Assembly: GCA_029204225.1 (NCBI GenBank)
Contig: CM055103.1
Coordinates: 8,078,866-8,142,865 of the forward strand
DNA: 64,000 nucleotides
DNA from: Diphasiastrum complanatum
Taxonomy: Eukaryota; Streptophyta; Lycopodiopsida; Lycopodiales; Lycopodiaceae
Direction: 5' to 3'
This document shows positions 59,140 through 64,000 of the stretch, piece by piece; the first letter of the stretch is position 1; the number at the start of each line of letters is the position of its first letter. Position numbers and translations under genes: made by a program. The notes beneath the pieces are model-generated. The model had not been told where the DNA came from and did not search any database. It was given only the letters and a program-made list of their open reading frames with translations.

Positions 59140-59913
59140 ATGATATCTACCAGCCGGGCCTTTCGAAGACCGAAATCCATGGAGGAGAACATCAATGAAT
59201 TTTTATCCAAATATCCCCACGAGTCATCAAGAGGTGGCTGGCAGTTATCATTCTCAGTTCAGACCATCAAGGGAAAAGAACTGCAAGCCTTACCCGCCCT
59301 CCAACCACAATCGGAGTGGCGACAACAGAGACCCTGCGGCCATTAGGGCTTACGTGACGAGTCCGCAATAGTTACGGGTGAACGCGCCTTTTCTGCCTTG
59401 TCCACGAAGATCCAAATGGGCGGAATGCGACACTCCTCTGGACTAGATCACACTCAACAATTTCAACTAGCCCATTATAAAATCCGAATATGGGTGGACA
59501 ACGGATGTAGACGCCAAAAGGGCTCTCTCCGCATTCGCCAGTTACTACATCAATTGCCTCGATCCCACAGTCTGCGCGGCAGCCACTTTCGCCCGGGACT
59601 TGGAATATTTAATGGGCATTGATACCAAATGGATGATTTCCTTTCCTCCATATTTTTTGATCCAAATAAGGCACTCGCTTCCGACAAAGTCGAAGACCAA
59701 CTGCCAGTCGCTCACGTATATTACCGAGCTGCATTCCTTGGCGATCCCTATACGAAACGATTCCAAGCATGGGTGGATCAGGAATGGCTGACAGGAGTTC
59801 ACAAGTCCTTCCACATGCCAAAGAACTCGAAGAAACTGGACCGTCTCAACTTCATGGAAGACGTTACGGGATATCTCATCCACCAGAGGTGGTCCAAGAG
59901 AACGCTCTACTAA
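59140..59913 (+). pseudogene. Gypsy 3' accessory ORF, module 3: conserved C-terminal domain
   Basis: From 59629 it encodes F-D-P-N-K-A-L-A-S ... D-Q-L-P-V-A-H-V-Y-Y-R-A ... R-F-Q-A-W ... G-V-H-K-S-F ... R-L-N-F-M-E and ends at 59913, 46 bp before the LTR. The minus-strand fragment at 4341-4865 encodes the same pattern. The preceding part (59140-59628) is broken into several frames. The family is unknown to me; conservation between two separated copies suggests it mattered to the element. Confidence 0.65.
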
Positions 59914-59959
59914 ACCGGCAAAGTGCCGAGGGACCGACACTACTTTAGACCGTGGGTCC

Positions 59960-60778
59960 TGTTGGGGGTATTCCCAACAAAGTGTAAATAAATAAAATCC
60001 TCCAATAAAATGTGTTGCGAGGGCATGGCATCCTGTGTGTATAAGCCCATGGCCCAATGAGCACGCAATTGAAGTTCTAAATAAAATGAACTTGACTTGG
60101 GCCTTGTAATTAAATAAAACTAGAGGCCCAATGTCATTTTTAAACTTAGAGATCACTTTTTAGAGTTGGGTCCAAATTGGACTCACATGAATCTTGTGAT
60201 TTCTAATGTACTTTTTGTGGACCCTTGGATCAAGTTGGGTCCAAGATGAATGGTTAGGACCATTGTGAATATTAGCCAATAAGATTGAGGGGCAAGGGCC
60301 TTCCCCATTTTGTAAAAAGGCACCATTTATACAGTATTTTCATGCTTAATGAGAAGGAGAAAACTCTACCATTTTTGGAAGAGAAACATCTTCATTTGCT
60401 ATTCACTACTTGCTATCGCTCTTGGTTGTGTTTTTTCTTGCTTTCTATTTCCATGTTTATTGTTTGCCGATAGTGAATGTTTTTCCATTAGCAAGCATAA
60501 GGAGCATTTGAGCTAACCTCCACCCTCACTCTCTTTCTCTCCCTTTCTCTTCTCTTCTCAATCTCTTCCTCTCCATTTCTTCCCTTCAACCAAACTATGA
60601 TGAATGATAGTGTAGAGGAGTAGAGTTAAAGAGGAGTAGTATAGTGGTGAGTAGAGTTAAGGGAAAAAGTAGGAAATTAACTAAAAGTAGCATCTATGCA
60701 TAGTTAGGCACCTATCCAGTGATCTAACCTTTGTTGACAGGCGGAAGGGCTATACTACGAAAGATCTTCGACCCCACA
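59960..60778 (+). repeat. Gypsy 3' LTR
   Basis: 819 bp, TGTTGGGGGTATT...CCCCACA. The TATA region reads TTTTGTAAAAAGG (about 60308-60320), where the 5' LTR has TTTTATAAAAAGG. The start is supported by the same TGTTG(G/A) layout at 4290 and 9787 on the minus strand. Confidence 0.9.
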
Positions 60779-61895
60779 GCAAGCTGCACAAAGCAATCTA
60801 CGGTCTGAAATAGGTTGCAAGATCATGGTTCGATAGAATCAACTCTTATCTCATTCAATTAGGATTTGCAAACAATTCAGCTGACTGTAATATTTATTCA
60901 AAGCATATAGGCACCAATTCAGTTCACATAGCTCTTTACGTAGATGATGCATGTATTTTGTCTAACGACACTTCTCTTCTGCACACTACTAAGAGTGATC
61001 TGTCAAAGGAATTTGACATGACTATTTTAGGAGCTGTTTATTCTTTGCTAGGAATTCACATTATTAGAGATAGACTTCAAAAGAAGATCTATCTTAGCCA
61101 ACAGGCATATCTAAAAGGCATTTTAGAAGAGTTTCATATGTCTGATTACAAACCAATTGATACCCCAATGGATCCAAGTATAGTATTGACTAAACCTTCT
61201 TGTGCTGAGACTGATAGTGAAGTACTCGACTTAGCAAAGTACCCTTATCATTCACTAATCGGATCTCTAATGTATGCAATGTTGTGTACTAGCCAGATTT
61301 AGCATATACTATTAACACGTTAAGTCAATTCATGTCTAATCCTAGGATCTCTCATTGGAAATCATTTAAGAGAGTGATTAGATATATTCAGGGAAGTTTA
61401 GATCACATCTTATGTTACGATGGAAATGCTATCAACCCACTCGTGCTACGAGGCTACTCCAACTCGGATTGGGGAGGAACAGTCTCTACCAAAAAATCTA
61501 CCTCCGAGTTTTGTTTCTATCTAGCAGGGGACTGATTTCCTGGAACTCAAGGAAGCAGAAATCAGTTGCGCTTTTTTCGACAGAGGCATAGATGCATGTC
61601 AAGCTTAAAAAAAAGCTATATGGATCAGGTTATTACTGCTACCACCATTCTGTGTGACAACTTGAGTTGTATTTCACTGTCGCTGAGTCCCAGATTTCAT
61701 GGCAAATCCAGGCACATAGAAATCCAATATCATTTCATTTGGAAGAGAGTTTTCTCAGGGCAAGCGATCCTTCAATATTGCTCCACAACAGAAATGGTCG
61801 CAGACATCTTCACCAATGTGCTTCCCAAAATCAAGCACCAAAAGGTCTTCAACATGCTATACTTGACGAAGATACAAAGGCACCAACCGTGACCA
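60779..61895 (+). pseudogene. Copia RT C-terminal part and RNase H
   Basis: Begins abruptly at K-L-H-K-A-I-Y-G-L-K-(stop)-V-A-R-S-W-F-D (motif B), then L-Y-V-D-D-A-C-I-L (catalytic C), S-L-I-G-S-L-M-Y-A, a stop at 61300, H-W-K-S-F-K-R-V-I-R-Y, G-Y-S-N-S-D-W-G-G, C-D-N-L-S-C-I, G-K-S-R-H-I-E-I-Q-Y-H-F and M-V-A-D-I-F-T-N. The N-terminal half of this copia is not found left of the gypsy 5' LTR, so the left flank was lost after the gypsy insertion. Frame is shifted near 61300 and 61540. Confidence 0.9.
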
Positions 61896-62290
61896 AAAGG
61901 GGGACTGTTGAAAATTAAGCCAACAGTTGTCTCCTTGGTGAATGACTAATTTCTATTTCATGATTCTTCCTACATGTTTATTGATCATTGATCTAGGGTC
62001 AGGTGAAACCAACTTTGGTTCTATGTCTGCTCATCTGATACCTGCAGGAATCACAAACTTAGATTGTATTGTGCTTCTGTGTAATATAATAGCAGCTTGT
62101 TTTTATTTGTGTACAACGTAGATAAATGCTTGTTGTAATTGAATGCACTTTCATTGTTGTTTGATCGCGCTTGTTTACTCACTCTGATCAAAACACGGAC
62201 GTCTACGACTCCTCAGTTTCTGATCAGATGATGGTTGTCTTTGACACCTGAGGAACTCGTGTTATCATATTGCTCTTCCATTTATTTCAA
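61894..62290 (+). repeat. Copia PPT and 3' LTR
   Basis: CAAAAGGGGGAC (61894-61905) then TGTTGAAAATTAAGCC. Right boundary approximate. Confidence 0.65.
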
Positions 62291-62835
62291 AACTATACTT
62301 CACATTAAATTTGATTTCAGTAGTACCACATACAAACCATCTCTAATCTCTTCGGTGGACTGTACTCTTGTTTCATAGTATGAATTAATTTTTAAGGTCC
62401 TATTGGACAATAAGAACACTCAAATCTGTGATTACATTTAGCATAAGCTGTCTGGGAAAATAGACATTCTATATGATATCATACAGGAGAATTGTGCTGA
62501 TGTATTCATGAAAGGTATTAGACTGTTTTTGCACTTAGCAGCCGATTACAACGGACTTCTCTGTTCGCGTTCTTCTATCTCCCTTGCCCCATCACATACA
62601 ACAGAAGAGGAGCCCCTATCAAACTTCTTATTCTTATCACCAAGGGGCCCTAATGCGGCAACGAGGTATGGTGCGCCAAACAATCAACAACGTATGGCTT
62701 TACCTGCACCACCAGGGCCAGCCAACCAACAAGTGTGGCCCCTGTGAACTTGATAGCAGCGGAGCACGAAGTACCAACACCACCTCAACCTGAGCAGCAG
62801 CAATGGTACGAGTCGGACGAATCATTTATGGATCC
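62291..62835 (+). other. Unassigned; possible Gag-like tail
   Basis: 62630-62830 encodes Pro/Gln-rich text (P-P-Q-P-E-Q-Q-Q-W-Y-E-S-D-E-S-F). This could be the end of a gypsy Gag, but there is no zinc knuckle. The rest shows nothing. Confidence 0.25.
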
Positions 62836-62839
62836 AACT

Positions 62840-63560
62840 TTTGGCCTCCCTTAGTCTGCTAATTGCCATCTTGCCTTTGGTCTGACTCCCTCTTAGGCTT
62901 GAACTTCTTCTTCTGCTTCTTTTTATTGTTGTAGAGAGCTTGATCAGAGGCGTCCATGTCATCAAGGTGTTCACGAGCCTCCACTTATTCTCTGATCTCA
63001 AACACAACTTTTTCAAGGGTCATTTGTGGATCTTTAGCTAGCAGAGTTCGGGTTGTCTAGAAAGATCTCGGTAGAGCACGTAGCAGGTAGGTGAGACCGC
63101 ATGTTCTCTTCCAGCGTTGTGTAGTGACAAGAACAGATCCTTCATTTTTTTTATAAAGGACGTGAGGTCTTTGCCATCCCATCTTAGATAGGTTAGTTGG
63201 CCTTCTAAATGCATGATCTACGTGCGCGATTTAGTTTGGAATTTGGCTAGTAATCCTCTTTTGCATTAGAGAATGGTACGAGGTCAAGCGTGATGCTATC
63301 TTCAATGGATGAAGAGATGACAGCTACTGCTTTGTCATTTCTTGCTCTCCAATCTCGTAGCTCCTTGCCTATGTTGGTAGGTATTTCTTCTGTTCCGTCT
63401 ACCCAAGGCCATAGACCTCCCCCCTTCAAGATGAGAGAAGTCTTTACCTTCCATGCTAGGAAGTTTGACCTAGAGGACTCAAGAACTGTGTATATCTTAG
63501 ACTATATATTGCTTATAGACAACATTGTTGCAAACTCTATTTCAGCTTGAATCCAGACTC
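62840..63560 (-). pseudogene. Copia gag fragment (family of the 33-38 kb element)
   Basis: Minus strand: W-P-W-V-D-G-T-E-E-I-P-T-N-I-G and I-E-D-S-I-T-L-D-L at 63429-63247, nearly the same as 36674-36459. A Gag region follows around 63016-62822 (R-R-S-S-S-L-R-G-S-Q). Only the N-terminal half of Gag is left. Confidence 0.8.
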
Positions 63561-63589
63561 TTCGTTCTGAATGAAAATAAAACCTTCAA

Positions 63590-64000
63590 GTTTTGATACC
63601 ATTGATGGAATCTAATGTTAATGATGGGGAAAATGAAATGTGCTAGGTGTCGGACCGTCTGCATTCACTGTTGCAGTGTCAGATAATGCGCTTTCAACCC
63701 TAATTTCTATTTTGCCTAGATAGAGTCGAACTCTCAATTGCGGCTACTGCTGCATCTTTGAGATTTATCTTCTTCCAAGGTGTAGACAAACATGGCTGAC
63801 CTACTACTGATTTATAAAACCTTTAGATTAATGAGCCTTAGTGCAGAATGTAGAATGAAAGCTGAATGAACATGAACAATGAATCAACATTAAGCATTCA
63901 AAATTATACACAAAGCAAAATATGCAAGTAGCATTGTATTTTGTCAATGATCTTTGGGCGTTGTGTCGCAGCGCGTTGACGCAAGAGTTTTCTATCTCTC
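63590..64000 (-). repeat. Primer site and 5' LTR of a minus-strand copia, cut by the window end
   Basis: Minus strand TGGTATCAAAAC (63601-63590) as primer site. The LTR beginning near 63603 matches 36911-37200 in order ('gataatgcgct', 'actctcaattgcggctactgctgc', 'cttcttccaag'). It continues past the window. Confidence 0.75.

Larger units (their letters stand above)
49590..60778 (+). mobile_element. Large Ty3/gypsy element with a 3' accessory ORF (11.2 kb)
   Basis: Order: LTR, PBS, long leader, short Gag-side segment, protease, RT, RNase H, integrase, linker, three-module 3' ORF, LTR. The PBS type and the extra ORF downstream of integrase point to the Athila/Tat side of plant gypsy elements. 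The 3' LTR is followed directly by copia RT sequence, so the insertion was into a copia. The 5' LTR lacks about 90 bp at its start and no target duplication can be matched. The coding frame is full of stops but almost free of frameshifts up to RNase H. Confidence 0.9.

Noticed and set aside
59545-60156. 203-codon minus-strand frame
   Set aside because: Lies opposite the conserved C-terminal module of the 3' ORF and crosses into the LTR.

Overview
The window is nuclear DNA of a land plant, and almost everything recognisable in it is retrotransposon. Plant-type Ty1/copia and Ty3/gypsy elements with long terminal repeats (LTRs) and tRNA-Met-like primer sites are stacked and nested, and most are decayed. 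A Penelope-like reverse transcriptase lies at the left edge. Such elements are rare in flowering plants, so a fern, lycophyte, bryophyte or gymnosperm is my inference. I see no single-copy host gene that I would call functional, and no rRNA, tRNA or CRISPR array.

Layout: 0-2.1 kb, Penelope-like reverse transcriptase (RT), a compound hairpin and a (TC)n tract. 3.4-6.7 kb, pieces of a minus-strand copia gag, a minus-strand gypsy 3' end and a plus-strand copia pol. 7.2-9.4 kb, an intron-bearing unidentified relic and a CACTA (En/Spm) transposase relic. 9.4-11.5 kb, a minus-strand gypsy remnant. 11.5-16.5 kb, a minus-strand copia in which the RT domain is replaced by unrelated sequence; a second truncated copy of the same chimera lies at 43.8-45.3 kb. 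16.5-20.5 kb, an unidentified gene relic and copia scraps. 20.5-26.4 kb, a structurally complete plus-strand copia with two LTRs, a primer binding site (PBS), a polypurine tract (PPT) and a perfect 5-bp target duplication. 27.3-33.1 kb, a plus-strand copia whose 5' LTR is truncated. 33.1-38.2 kb, a minus-strand copia. 38.2-41.3 kb, no genes but a cluster of hairpins. 41.3-45.3 kb, copia and gypsy scraps. 45.3-49.6 kb, no recognisable gene. 49.6-60.8 kb, a large gypsy element with an extra three-part 3' ORF. 60.8-62.3 kb, a copia 3' end. 62.8-64.0 kb, the 5' part of another minus-strand copia.

The elements record an order of events. The complete copia lies inside another element's LTR, and that stretch sits in a 10-kb insertion bounded by an 18-bp duplication within sequence of the chimeric copia family. 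The chimeric copia itself interrupted a gypsy integrase. The gypsy at 49.6-60.8 kb interrupted a copia RT. The observations most worth a second look are the RT-replaced copia family, the gypsy 3' accessory ORF and the coiled-coil segment inserted in that element's RNase H, the palindromic gypsy leader, the G-box palindromes in copia LTRs, and the Penelope-like RT with its 3' hairpins beside a dinucleotide repeat.
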